Below, one piece after another: positions 1 through 9,918 of a stretch of 64,000 nt of DNA. The notes beneath the pieces were generated by a model. The model had not been told where the DNA came from. It saw nothing but the letters and a program-made list of their open reading frames with translations, and made no database searches. A program made the translations under genes and the position numbers. Source of the stretch: Pseudothauera nasutitermitis (GTDB lineage: Bacteria > Pseudomonadota > Gammaproteobacteria > Burkholderiales > Rhodocyclaceae); assembly GCF_004801295.1 (NCBI RefSeq), contig NZ_SSOC01000001.1, positions 124,001 to 188,000 of the forward strand. The letters are read 5' to 3'. Positions within the stretch are counted from its first letter, which is position 1; each line of letters begins with the position of its first letter.

Positions 1-111
1 GGTGGGTGGTTCGTGGTGGGCGGCATTATGCCCCGGCGCGCGCGCCGGGGGCAGGGGTGTGCGCAGCTTGCCTCATAATCCGCCGGACGAATGGCAAAGG
101 GAGACAGGGCG

Positions 112-987
112 ATGGACGCCACGGTGCGCATGGTGAGCTGGAACATCCAGTGGGGGCGCGGCGCGGACGGGCGCGTGGATCTGCGCCGCAGCGCGGACGA
201 TCTGCGCCGCCTGGGCGGCGGCGCAGGGCCGGAAGTGATCTGCCTGCAGGAGGTGGCGAGCAACTTTGCCGGGCTGCCGGGCGGCGCGCGCGAGGACGAG
301 GTGGCCTTCTTCGCCGAGGCTTTTCCCGAACATGAGGCGGTGTTCGGCGCGGCCATCGACGCGCGCGACGATGAAGGCGGGCGGGCGCGCTTCGGCAACC
401 TGATCCTGTCGCGCCTGCCGGTGGATCAGGTATTCCGCCATGCCCTGCCGGCGCCGGCCGATCCCGGCCTGCCATCGATGCCGCGCGCCTGCCTGGAAGT
501 GGTGGTGGAGGCGCCATGGGGCTGGCTGCGGGTGATGACCACGCATCTGGAGTACTACTCCGGGCGCCAGCGCCGCGCCCAGGCCGAGGCCCTGCGGGAA
601 CTGCAGCGCGAGATCGCCGGGCGCGCGGGCAGCGTGGCCGGCAAGGAGGGCAACCCGGCCTTCGCCGCCCGTCCGCGTCCGCCTTCGGCAGTGCTGTGCG
701 GGGATTTCAACTGCACGCCGGACAGCGCCGAGCACGCCGCGCTGTGCCGATCGCCGGATGCCGCGCTGCCGGGCTGGCGCGACGCCTGGCCGCTGGTGCA
801 CGGCACGGCGGCGCATGCGCCCACGGTGGGGCTGCACGGCGCCGAATGGCCGGACCGGCCGTACTGCTGCGATTACTTCCTGGTCAGTGCCGATCTGGCC
901 GCGCGCGTGCGCGACCTGCAGGTGGATGCGCACAGCGCGGCGTCCGACCACCAGCCGGTGCTGCTGGTGCTGGGGGCGGACGCCTGA
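112..987 (+). CDS. Endonuclease/exonuclease/phosphatase (EEP) family hydrolase
   Basis: About 291 aa, predicted metal-dependent phosphodiesterase or phosphatase of the EEP superfamily; the actual substrate cannot be told from sequence. Visible EEP landmarks in order are SWNIQWGRG near the N-terminus (metal-site Asn), ICLQEV (metal-binding Glu), GNLILSRLP, TTHLEYY, CGDFNCTP (Asp-x-Asn), DYFLVS, and the terminal SDHQPVLL carrying the catalytic Asp-His pair. No signal peptide or membrane segment is seen, so it is probably cytoplasmic. ATG 112 is preferred over ATG 91 because an AAAGGGA ribosome site lies about 9 bases ahead of it, inside the codons that the longer form would use. It is convergent with the alpha/beta hydrolase gene, with only 6 bases between the stops. 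Confidence 0.85.
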   Translation: MDATVRMVSWNIQWGRGADGRVDLRRSADDLRRLGGGAGPEVICLQEVASNFAGLPGGAREDEVAFFAEAFPEHEAVFGAAIDARDDEGGRARFGNLILSRLPVDQVFRHALPAPADPGLPSMPRACLEVVVEAPWGWLRVMTTHLEYYSGRQRRAQAEALRELQREIAGRAGSVAGKEGNPAFAARPRPPSAVLCGDFNCTPDSAEHAALCRSPDAALPGWRDAWPLVHGTAAHAPTVGLHGAEWPDRPYCCDYFLVSADLAARVRDLQVDAHSAASDHQPVLLVLGADA

Positions 988-993
988 AGCGGC

Positions 994-1803
994 TCAGCGC
1001 GCGGCGAGGAAGCCGCGCAGCGCGTCGGTGACGCCGTCCGGCGCCTCGGCCATCAGCGCGTGGCCGGTGGCCGGCAGGGTGACCACGCGGGTGCCGCCGG
1101 GCACGGCGGTGAATGCCTCGCGCAGCGGGCGCGCGGCGCGCGCCGGGGTCATCTGGTCTCGTTCGCCGTAGATCAGCAGGGTGGGGCAGCGGATTTCCGC
1201 GGCGGCCTGCTGGCCGTGCTGGTAGGCGTTGCAGGCCGCCAGGTCGGTGGCCAGCACGCCGGCGTGCTGGTGCCCCATCAGCCGGGCATTGGCGCCGGGC
1301 AGCCACAGGCCGGGCGCCGGGCTGGCGCCCAGGTGCGAGGCCGGCGTGTAGGACCACTGGTTGATCATGCCGTGGGCCTTGGGGCGGTCGGTTTCGGCGG
1401 CTTCCTGCAGCACCGGGGCCACCGGCATCGGCGCGGCGCTGCCGATCAGCGCCAGCGCGGCGGCGCGCGCCGGGTGGCGGGCGGCGGCTTCCAGGGCGAT
1501 CAGCGAGCCCATGCTGTGGCCGGCCAGCGTGGCGCGTTCCACGCCCACAGCGTCGAGCACGGCGGCCAGCCAGTCGGCCAGGGCCTCGATGGAGGCCAGC
1601 GGCTGGCCGGCGGAGGCGCCGTGGCCGGGCAGGTCCGGGGCGAGCACGCCGAAGCCGTGATGGGCCAGGTGGCGGGCCTGATGGTTCCATACGCTGTGGT
1701 CGTGGCCGGCGCCATGCACCAGCACCACGGCGGGCAGGCGGCGGTCGAAGGCGCGCCCGCCTGTATACAGGCGCGTGCGCTGGCCGAGTACGTCTAGATC
1801 CAT
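994..1803 (-). CDS. Alpha/beta-fold hydrolase
   Basis: About 269 aa alpha/beta hydrolase. It shows the HG oxyanion region (VLVHGAG), the nucleophile elbow GHSMGS with Ser about residue 97, a late acid in YGERDQMTP and the catalytic His in ATGHALM, so the triad appears complete. The family covers esterases, haloperoxidase-like enzymes and C-C hydrolases; the substrate is unknown. The start ATG lies 5 bases after the stop of the upstream O-acetylhomoserine sulfhydrylase gene, so the two are almost certainly co-transcribed. That arrangement does not by itself define the reaction. It could process a thioester or ester from sulfur amino acid metabolism, but this is only a guess from position. Confidence 0.85.
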   Translation of the reverse strand: MDLDVLGQRTRLYTGGRAFDRRLPAVVLVHGAGHDHSVWNHQARHLAHHGFGVLAPDLPGHGASAGQPLASIEALADWLAAVLDAVGVERATLAGHSMGSLIALEAAARHPARAAALALIGSAAPMPVAPVLQEAAETDRPKAHGMINQWSYTPASHLGASPAPGLWLPGANARLMGHQHAGVLATDLAACNAYQHGQQAAAEIRCPTLLIYGERDQMTPARAARPLREAFTAVPGGTRVVTLPATGHALMAEAPDGVTDALRGFLAAR

Positions 1804-1808
1804 GGCGC

Positions 1809-3110
1809 TTACTCTTTCAACAGTTTGGCGACCGCGTGCAGGCCGCGGTCGAGGTCGGCGATCAGGTCCCCGGCCGATTCCAGGCCCACCGACAGGCGCA
1901 CCGTGCCTTCGCCGATGCCGGAAGCGGCCAGATCGGCTGCGGACATGCGGAAATGGGTAGTGCTGGCCGGGTGGATGACCAGTGATTTGGCGTCGCCGAC
2001 GTTGGCGAGATGGGAGAACAGCTTGAGCGCCTCGATGAAGGCACGCCCGGCCGGGCGCCCGCCCTTCAGTTCGAAGGACAGGATGGAGCCGCAGCCGAAG
2101 GGCAGCAGGCGGGCGGCCAGATCGTGGTCGGGGTGGCTTTCCAGGCCGGGGTAGGAGACGCGCTCGACCACCGCATGCCCATCCAGGTGGGCGACCACCG
2201 CGCGGGCGTTGTCCACGTGGGCGCGCATGCGCAGCGGCAGGGTTTCCAGGCCCTGCAGGAGCTGGAAGGCGTTCATCGGCGACAGGCAGGCGCCGAAGTC
2301 GCGCAGGCCCTCGCGCCGCGTGCGCAGCAGGAAGGCGGTGACCGGCGATTCCTCGGCGAAGTCCATGCCGTGGAAGCCGTCGTAGGGTTCGGTGAGGGTG
2401 GGGAACAGGCCGGAGGCTTCCCAGTCGAAGCGGCCGCCATCGACCACCACGCCGCCCACCGCCACGCCGTGGCCGCCGAGGAACTTGGTGGCCGAGTGCA
2501 TCACCAGATCGGCGCCCAGTTCCAGCGGGCGCTGCAGGCAGGGGCTGACCAGGGTGGCATCGACCAGCAGCGGCACGCGATGCTCGTGGGCGATGGCCGA
2601 GACGCTGGGAATGTCCAGCACGTCCAGCCCCGGGTTGCCCAGCGATTCGCCGAAGAACAGCCGGGTTTCCGGGCGCACGGCGGCGCGCCAGGCGTCCGGG
2701 TCGCGGGGATCGACGAAGGTGGTGGCGATGCCGAAACGCGGCAGGGTGTAGCCCAGCAGGTTGTGCGAGCCGCCGTACAGCGAGCGCGAGGCGACGATGT
2801 GCCCGCCGGCGCCCATCAGCGTGGCAATGGCCAGATGCAGCGCGGCCTGGCCGCTGGCGCAGGCCACCGCGCCGACGCCGTCTTCCAGCGCGGCGACGCG
2901 TTCTTCCAGCACCGCGTTGGTCGGGTTGGAGATGCGCGAATAGACGTGGCCGGGGCGTTCCAGATTGAACAGTTCGGCGGCGCGGTCCGCGTCGGGGAAC
3001 ACGTAGCTGGTGGTGAAGTGGATGGGCGCGGCGCGCGAGCCGTGGGTGGGGTCGGGGGATTGGCCCGCGTGCAGCGCGAGCGTCTCCCGTCCGTAAGGCG
3101 TGGTGGTCAT
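1809..3110 (-). CDS. metY: O-acetylhomoserine sulfhydrylase (PLP-dependent Cys/Met metabolism enzyme)
   Basis: 433 aa, the usual length for MetY-type O-acetylhomoserine aminocarboxypropyltransferase, which makes homocysteine directly from O-acetylhomoserine and sulfide. The N-terminal [17 protein letters not shown] (PLP phosphate and active-site region), ASGQAA, and [11 protein letters not shown] with the Schiff-base Lys at about residue 209 are all present. The C-terminal [11 protein letters not shown] is diagnostic of the Cys/Met metabolism PLP family. O-succinylhomoserine sulfhydrylase (MetZ) is the main alternative, but MetZ is usually nearer 390-400 aa. It is the first gene of a two-gene unit with the alpha/beta hydrolase downstream. 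No SAM or other riboswitch is evident in the 36 bases before the start. Confidence 0.93.
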   Translation of the reverse strand: MTTTPYGRETLALHAGQSPDPTHGSRAAPIHFTTSYVFPDADRAAELFNLERPGHVYSRISNPTNAVLEERVAALEDGVGAVACASGQAALHLAIATLMGAGGHIVASRSLYGGSHNLLGYTLPRFGIATTFVDPRDPDAWRAAVRPETRLFFGESLGNPGLDVLDIPSVSAIAHEHRVPLLVDATLVSPCLQRPLELGADLVMHSATKFLGGHGVAVGGVVVDGGRFDWEASGLFPTLTEPYDGFHGMDFAEESPVTAFLLRTRREGLRDFGACLSPMNAFQLLQGLETLPLRMRAHVDNARAVVAHLDGHAVVERVSYPGLESHPDHDLAARLLPFGCGSILSFELKGGRPAGRAFIEALKLFSHLANVGDAKSLVIHPASTTHFRMSAADLAASGIGEGTVRLSVGLESAGDLIADLDRGLHAVAKLLKE

Positions 3111-3146
3111 GGGCGGATGGGTCCGGTGGGGCGTGGGTGGGGCGGA

Positions 3147-3362
3147 TCAGGCCAGTTCGTCGGGTTCCAGCGCGCGCTCCAGTGCGGTGATGCGGTCCTT
3201 GAGCGCGAGCTTGCGCTTCTTCAGGCGGCGCAGCAGCAGTTCGTCTTCCGCGGGCGCCTCGGAGAGGCGGGCGATGGCGTCGTCCAGATCGCGGTGCTCG
3301 GCGCGCAGGGCTTCGAGGCGGGCCTGCGGGCTGGTCGGTTCGTCGAAGGAGCTGTCGTTCAT
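3147..3362 (-). CDS. YdcH family (DUF465) small protein
   Basis: 71 aa acidic/basic helical protein matching the YdcH/DUF465 family. It has a short coiled coil with an EHRDLDDAIARL-like first helix and a LKKRKLALKDRI second helix. The family is widespread in proteobacteria and its function is unresolved. It is cytoplasmic with no membrane segment. It lies 36 bases upstream of metY on the same strand and may be its leader gene. The divergent greB starts 162 bases away. Confidence 0.8.
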   Translation of the reverse strand: MNDSSFDEPTSPQARLEALRAEHRDLDDAIARLSEAPAEDELLLRRLKKRKLALKDRITALERALEPDELA

Positions 3363-3524
3363 CGAAGGGCGATCCGGCGATGGCGCAGGGGCGCGGTTGA
3401 TCGGTTCGGTTCCGGGGCAATGGTATGCGCGTGCGCCGCGCGTGACAATGTGCGGCGCGGCTGCGCGGGATGCGGAGGGTGGATTACCATTCCGTTTCGA
3501 TCAGCGTTTTTTCAGGCTTTTCCC

Positions 3525-4079
3525 GTGAACAAGGCATTCGTCAAGGAAGGCGACGGCGAGGACGACGACGAAACCCTCGCCCCGGCCCTGCGCCTGCCGC
3601 CCGGCAGCAAGAACTACATGACCCGGCGCGGCCACCATGCGCTGCACGAGGAACTCGACCAGCTGGTGCGCGTCGAGCGTCCAAAACTGGTGGAAACCGT
3701 GTCCTGGGCGGCGGGCAATGGCGACCGCTCGGAAAACGGCGACTACATCTACGGCAAGAAGCGCCTGCGCGAGATCGACCGGCGCATCCGCTTCCTGATC
3801 AAGCGTCTGGAGAACGCCACGGTGGTCAATCCGGCCGATCAGGAGAATACCGATCAGGTGTTCTTCGGCGCCACGGTGACCATCTGCGACGTGGACGGCG
3901 GCGAGGAGCAGACCTGGCAGATCGTCGGCGTGGACGAGGCCGATGCCTCGGCCGGGCGCATCAGCTGGATCGCCCCGCTGGCGCGCGCATTGCTGAAGGC
4001 GCGCGAGGGCGAGGTGGTGCGTTTCATGAGTCCGGCCGGGCCGCGCGAGATCGAGGTGCTGGAGATCGCCTACCGCTGA
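3525..4079 (+). CDS. greB: Transcription elongation factor GreB
   Basis: 184 aa. GreB binds the RNA polymerase secondary channel and stimulates cleavage of backtracked transcripts. The N-terminal coiled coil is complete, with the NGDRSENGDYIYGKKRLREID tip region containing the two acidic residues that coordinate Mg2+ in the polymerase active site. It is followed by the FKBP-like C-terminal domain (FFGATVTI, ISWIAPLARALL). The start is GTG 3525, giving VNKAFVKEGD, which matches the typical GreB N-terminus MNKAF. A much longer upstream open frame exists, but it runs through the opposite-strand metY and is not coding. The N-terminus has an unusual acidic stretch (EGDGEDDDE). It is monocistronic, with the chemoreceptor gene following after 180 bases. 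Confidence 0.95.
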   Translation: MNKAFVKEGDGEDDDETLAPALRLPPGSKNYMTRRGHHALHEELDQLVRVERPKLVETVSWAAGNGDRSENGDYIYGKKRLREIDRRIRFLIKRLENATVVNPADQENTDQVFFGATVTICDVDGGEEQTWQIVGVDEADASAGRISWIAPLARALLKAREGEVVRFMSPAGPREIEVLEIAYR

Positions 4080-4172
4080 CGGAACGGCATGCGGCCGGGT
4101 GGATTGGTCTGCCTGAAGACGGATGGGCCGGTGGGAAACCGCGACATTTAAATGGTTTATCACCGGACAGGC

Positions 4173-4199
4173 TAAACTTATGTGCCATTTGGCCGTAAG
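4173..4199 (+). promoter_or_regulatory. Sigma28 (FliA)-type flagellar/chemotaxis promoter
   Basis: TAAA at 4173-4176, exactly 15 bases, then GCCGTAAG at 4192-4199. The FliA consensus is TAAA-N15-GCCGATAA, so the -35 and the GCCG core match perfectly and the last four bases partly. It sits about 60 bases ahead of the chemoreceptor start codon, the right distance, and chemoreceptor genes are classic sigma28 targets. Confidence 0.65.
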
Positions 4200-4259
4200 T
4201 CATAGAGCCTCGCGGCGTTTTCCGCGCCGTTGCAACGCCTCGCCGTGAAAGGAAGCATC

Positions 4260-5891
4260 ATGTTGTTCAAATCCATGTCGGTCATGCACCGCTTCGTGCT
4301 GGTGCTCGTCGTCGCGCTCGCCGGTACCCTGCTGCTTTCCGCGCTGGCCCTGCAGCAGTACCGCGCGCGCATGGTGGAAGACTATCAGCGCGCGGTGCGC
4401 AGCCTGGTGGAGGTCGCCCATGGCGTGGTGGCCCACTACCACGAGGAGGAGCGCACGGGCCGGCTGGGCCGCGCCGAGGCGCAGGAGGCCGCCAAGGCTG
4501 CGCTGCGTGGGCTGCGCTACGACGGCGTGGAATATTTCTGGATCAACGACAGCACGCCGCGCATGGTCATGCACCCGATCCGTCCGGAACTGGACGGGCG
4601 CGACCTGGGGGGTGATCGCGACCCGACCGGCAAATATCTGTTCCGTGAATTTGTCCGCGTGGCCAGCACCCAGGGCGCTGGCTTCGTCGATTACCTGTGG
4701 CCGAAGCCGGGCGCGGAGGCGCCGCAGCCCAAGCTGTCCTACGTGAAGCAGTTCCAGCCGTGGGATTGGGTGATCGGTTCCGGCATTTATGTGGACGACA
4801 TCCGCGCGACCTTCTTCGCCCATCTGTACCAGTTCGCCGCCGTCGTGCTGGGGCTGATGGTGCTGCTCGGCTTCTTCGTCTGGCGCGTGGTGCGCGGGGT
4901 GATCAATCAACTGGGCGGCGAGCCGGCCTACGCGGCCGAGGTGATGCGCAGCGTGGCCGGCGGCGATCTGACCGTGGACGTGCGCGCCGGCGGCGACCGC
5001 GACAGCCTGCTCGGCGCGCTGGCGCAGATGGTCGCCGGCCTGCGCGGCATGGTCGGCGAGATCGGCGCCAACGCCGAGCGCGTCACCGGCAACGCGCACG
5101 AATTGTCCGGGGTGTCGCGCTCGGTGGCCGAGGCCTCGCACGGGCAATCGTCGGCAGCCTCGTCGATTGCCGCGGCGGTGGAGCAGATGACCACCAGCAT
5201 TTCCCACATCTCCGACAGTGCGCGCGAGACCGAGGACAACTCCGCCCGCGCGGCGGTGCTCGCCGAGCAGGGCGAGGCGCGCGCCGACGAGGCGATGCGC
5301 GAGATGGAGGCGATGTCCGCCACCGTGGAACGCGCGGCGGAAAAGATCCGCGAACTGGTGGCGCGCGCCGACGAGATCGGCTCCATCGCCGGGGTGATCA
5401 AGGAGATCGCCACGCAGACCGACCTGCTCGCGCTCAACGCCGCCATCGAGGCCGCGCGCGCCGGCGAACAGGGGCGCGGCTTCGCCGTGGTGGCCGACGA
5501 GGTGCGCAGCCTGGCCGAGCGCACGGCGAACGCCACCGTGCAGATCGGCAGGATGATCGCCAGCATCCAGGCCGACACGCGCAGCGCGGTGGACGTCATG
5601 GGGCAGGCTGCCGGGCAGGTGCATGCCGGGGTGGAGTTGGTGCAGGGCGCGGCCGGCTCGCTGCGCGAAATCCGCAGCGGCACCGGGGTCGCGCTGGAAC
5701 GCATCCGCGCGGTGGCCGGCGCCACCAGGGAACAGACCGCCGTGTCCGCGGCCATCGGCGGGCAGGTCGAACACATCGCCCGCATGGTCGAAGGCACCAG
5801 TGACTCCATGGGTGCGGCAGTGGAAGTGGTCGATGAACTGGAGCGCCTGGCGGTGGCGCTGCGCGATCTGGTGGGGCGCTTCCGCTACTGA
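4260..5891 (+). CDS. Methyl-accepting chemotaxis protein with single Cache sensor
   Basis: 543 aa chemoreceptor. An N-terminal membrane helix (about residues 10-30) is followed by a periplasmic sCache_2-like domain: [22 protein letters not shown], then [13 protein letters not shown] near the end. A second membrane helix lies about 195-215, then a HAMP linker and the long cytoplasmic signalling helices. The hairpin tip is intact ([20 protein letters not shown] through [16 protein letters not shown]). The ligand is unknown; sCache_2 receptors often bind small carboxylates. Start ATG 4260 follows GAAAGGAAG at a proper distance. No C-terminal CheR-tethering pentapeptide is seen (the protein ends GRFRY). 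A sigma28-like promoter lies upstream. No che or fla genes are in the window. Confidence 0.93.
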   Translation: MLFKSMSVMHRFVLVLVVALAGTLLLSALALQQYRARMVEDYQRAVRSLVEVAHGVVAHYHEEERTGRLGRAEAQEAAKAALRGLRYDGVEYFWINDSTPRMVMHPIRPELDGRDLGGDRDPTGKYLFREFVRVASTQGAGFVDYLWPKPGAEAPQPKLSYVKQFQPWDWVIGSGIYVDDIRATFFAHLYQFAAVVLGLMVLLGFFVWRVVRGVINQLGGEPAYAAEVMRSVAGGDLTVDVRAGGDRDSLLGALAQMVAGLRGMVGEIGANAERVTGNAHELSGVSRSVAEASHGQSSAASSIAAAVEQMTTSISHISDSARETEDNSARAAVLAEQGEARADEAMREMEAMSATVERAAEKIRELVARADEIGSIAGVIKEIATQTDLLALNAAIEAARAGEQGRGFAVVADEVRSLAERTANATVQIGRMIASIQADTRSAVDVMGQAAGQVHAGVELVQGAAGSLREIRSGTGVALERIRAVAGATREQTAVSAAIGGQVEHIARMVEGTSDSMGAAVEVVDELERLAVALRDLVGRFRY

Positions 5892-5924
5892 GCGGCAGCG
5901 TTTCGCATGGGATGGCGGCGGGGG

Positions 5925-5953
5925 CTTGAAATACGCCCCCCGCGTACCCATCT
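5925..5953 (+). promoter_or_regulatory. Sigma32 heat-shock promoter of htpG
   Basis: CTTGAAA at 5925-5931 and CCCATCT at 5947-5953 with 15 bases between. This is a near-exact match to the RpoH consensus CTTGAAA-N13/15-CCCCATNT, 35 bases before the htpG start. htpG is a standard member of the heat-shock regulon, so sequence and gene agree. Confidence 0.75.
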
Positions 5954-5987
5954 GCGGCGCGTTCACCTGAAAAACGGAGTTTCATCG

Positions 5988-7916
<1,929 letters not shown>

Positions 7917-7944
7917 GCCGCGTAGCCATCGCGGCTTGAAGAAG

Positions 7945-7977
7945 GGGCCGGCGCCTGTGCGCCGGCCCTTGTTTTTT
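7945..7977 (+). terminator. Rho-independent terminator of htpG
   Basis: Perfect 10-bp GC stem (GGGCCGGCGC / GCGCCGGCCC) with a 4-base loop, then TTGTTTTTT. It lies 28 bases past the htpG stop. The T-tract touches the last base of the convergent nifV stop codon; it is oriented for htpG only. Confidence 0.9.
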
Positions 7978-9119
7978 CAGTTCAGCCGCGCCACGGCCGC
8001 CGTGTTGCTGGCGTCCAGGTGCAGCAGGCGCAGTTCGTCCGTCTCGGGTGGGCGCTTGTAACGCACCGCGAAGTCACGCACGGCGGTCAGCAGGCGTTCC
8101 GCCTGTGCCGCATCCAGTTCCGTGCCCAGCTCCCGGCAGGCGCGCATCAGCGCGCCGGTGCCGGAGTGCTTGCCGAGCACGACGGCGTGGCGGCGGCCGA
8201 GCAGGGCGGGGTCGAGCGACTGGTAGGTGGCGGGATGCTTGAACAGGCCGTCCACGTGGATGCCGGCCTCGTGGGTGAACACGCCGCTGCCGACGATGCT
8301 CTTGTTGGCCGCCACCGGCCGGCCGGAGGCCTGCGCGACGAGGTCGGACAGCGGCTGCAGGCGGTCCGGGCGCACGCCGGTGACGATGCCGTACAGCGTG
8401 CGCAGCGCCACCACCGATTCCTCCAGCGCAGCGTTGCCGGCACGTTCGCCCAGGCCATTCACCGTGGTGTTGATGTGGGTCGCTCCGCCGCGCACGGCGG
8501 CCAGCGTATTCGCGGTCGCCAGGCCGAGGTCGTCGTGGGCGTGCATCTCGATTTCCAGATCGCTGCGCGCGCGCAGCGCGACCACGCGCTCGTAGGTGGA
8601 AAACGGGTCGAGCACGCCGGTGGTGTCGGCGAAGCGGAAGCGCCGTGCGCCGGCACGCTGGGCGGTTTCCAGCACCTGGAAGAGGAATTCCGCATCGGCG
8701 CGCGAGCCGTCCTCGCCGCCCAGGCAGACCTCGGCGCCGCGCTCCAGCGCGCGCGGCACCAGTGCGCGGATGGTGTTCAGCACCCAGTCGCGGTCGCGGC
8801 GCAGCTTGTGGCCGATCTGGATGTCGGAAACCGGAATGGACAGGTTGAGCAGGTCGGCGCCGGTGGCCGCGCAACAGCCCAGGTCGGCCTCGCACAGCCG
8901 GCCCCAGACCATGGTGCGCGCGGGCAGGCGCTCGGCGACGATGGCGCGGATGACTTCCTGCTCGGCGGGGCCCATGGGCGGAATGCCGATCTCCAGTTCG
9001 GGCACGCCGGCCTCGGCCAGTCCGCGTGCGATGCGCAGTTTCTCATCGGCGGTGAAGGCCACGCCGGCGGTCTGCTCGCCGTCGCGCAGCGTGGTGTCGT
9101 TGATGGTGACGCTTGCCAT
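7977..9119 (-). CDS. nifV: Homocitrate synthase, NifV type
   Basis: 380 aa enzyme of the DRE-TIM metallolyase family, which condenses acetyl-CoA with 2-oxoglutarate. NifV homocitrate is an organic ligand of FeMo-co in nitrogenase. Motifs are NDTTLRDGEQTAGVAF at the N-terminus (metal-binding Asp and Arg), HAHDDLGLATANT (metal-binding His pair), NGLGERAGNA and THEAGIHVDGL. Length, the GEQTAGV variant and the short C-terminus (no regulatory LeuA domain) favour NifV over 2-isopropylmalate synthase or lysine-pathway homocitrate synthase. The start is ATG 9119; an in-frame ATG 33 bases upstream lacks a better site. No other nif genes are in the window, but a -24/-12 element precedes it. Confidence 0.85.
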   Translation of the reverse strand: MASVTINDTTLRDGEQTAGVAFTADEKLRIARGLAEAGVPELEIGIPPMGPAEQEVIRAIVAERLPARTMVWGRLCEADLGCCAATGADLLNLSIPVSDIQIGHKLRRDRDWVLNTIRALVPRALERGAEVCLGGEDGSRADAEFLFQVLETAQRAGARRFRFADTTGVLDPFSTYERVVALRARSDLEIEMHAHDDLGLATANTLAAVRGGATHINTTVNGLGERAGNAALEESVVALRTLYGIVTGVRPDRLQPLSDLVAQASGRPVAANKSIVGSGVFTHEAGIHVDGLFKHPATYQSLDPALLGRRHAVVLGKHSGTGALMRACRELGTELDAAQAERLLTAVRDFAVRYKRPPETDELRLLHLDASNTAAVARLN

Positions 9120-9158
9120 GAGGTCCGCCCCCGGGAATCGACCTGACGGCATCCATCT

Positions 9159-9173
9159 GCAAAAGCGATGCCA
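9159..9173 (-). promoter_or_regulatory. Sigma54 (-24/-12) promoter upstream of nifV
   Basis: On the minus strand the sequence reads TGGCATCGCTTTTGC. The invariant GG and GC are separated by the required 10 bases, and TGGCA and TTGC match the consensus TGGCACG-N4-TTGC. It lies 39 bases before the nifV ATG. An imperfect palindrome (CCAGTATT / AATACCGG, 9171-9191) overlaps its upstream edge. I did not find a TGT-N10-ACA NifA site in the 130 bases upstream. Confidence 0.6.
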
Positions 9174-9304
9174 GTATTGGCGGAATACCGGAAGCCGCGC
9201 GCGGCAAGGCGTTGGGTACGGCAGCGGGGAGGGGCGATGGTGGGGAATGCGACAGGCGGCGGTGCGCCGTGTCGGATTTGCGCCGCGTGATGGAACGGAG
9301 CCGT

Positions 9305-9916
9305 TCAGCGCGGCAGGCGCAGGGTGAAGTGGGCGCCGTGGTCGTTGTGCAGCAGCACCACGCCGCGCAGGCCGTCATGGGTGTGCAGGTCGGCGACCAG
9401 GCGGGCCAGGTACAGCCCGAGACCGGTGCCCTGGCCGGAAACGCCGGCGGGGCAGGCGGATTCGGCCAGTTGTTCGGACGGGAAGCCCGGCCCGTCGTCG
9501 GTGACGATGAATTCCAGCCAGCGCTCGTCGGCGCGCGCGCCGATGTACACCTCGTGCTGCGCATGGCGCAGCGCGTTGTGCAGCGCGCCGTTGACCGCCA
9601 GGCGCACCAGGTTCTCGTCGTAGAAGAACACCTCGCCGGGCACGTCGGGGCGCATGCGCACCGGCAGGCTGGCCAGGCGCGCCGAGTCGGCGGCCAGTTC
9701 CTCGATCAGGTCGATGGGGGCGTGGGCGTCGATGTCGGCGCCCAGCCAGCCGTTCTCGGCCTTGTAGCACACCAGCAGGGCAGTGAGCAGCTCGGCGGCG
9801 TTGAGGGCCTCGCGCACGGTATCCACGTCGCCGCGCGCCTGCGCCCGGTTGGCCAGCGTGGCCAGACGGTTCTTGACGTCGTGGATGGTCAGCGCGGCGT
9901 AGGCCTGAAAGCTCAC
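9305..9916 (-). CDS. Small soluble sensor histidine kinase
   Basis: 203 aa. It consists of little more than a dimerisation/phosphoacceptor helix and the ATPase domain: the H-box is IHDVKNRLATL, the N-box NGALHNALRHA, the G1 box DDGPGF and the G2 box GTGLGLYLAR. There is no sensor or membrane segment, so it must receive its signal from a partner protein. The start is GTG 9916, 2 bases after the stop of the receiver-TPR gene; this spacing indicates translational coupling and that the two form one signalling pair. The stop-to-nifV distance is 185 bases on the same strand, containing a possible separate nifV promoter. Confidence 0.82.
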   Translation of the reverse strand: MSFQAYAALTIHDVKNRLATLANRAQARGDVDTVREALNAAELLTALLVCYKAENGWLGADIDAHAPIDLIEELAADSARLASLPVRMRPDVPGEVFFYDENLVRLAVNGALHNALRHAQHEVYIGARADERWLEFIVTDDGPGFPSEQLAESACPAGVSGQGTGLGLYLARLVADLHTHDGLRGVVLLHNDHGAHFTLRLPR

Positions 9917-9918
9917 GG

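Noticed and set aside
2010-3524. Long plus-strand open frame running from 2010 into greB
   Set aside because: It is antisense to metY and the YdcH gene, with Gln/Gly/Arg-rich composition typical of high-GC shadows; only the last 184 codons match GreB.
9174-9304. NifA upstream activator site (TGT-N10-ACA) before nifV
   Set aside because: TGT and ACA triplets are present but not at the required spacing.
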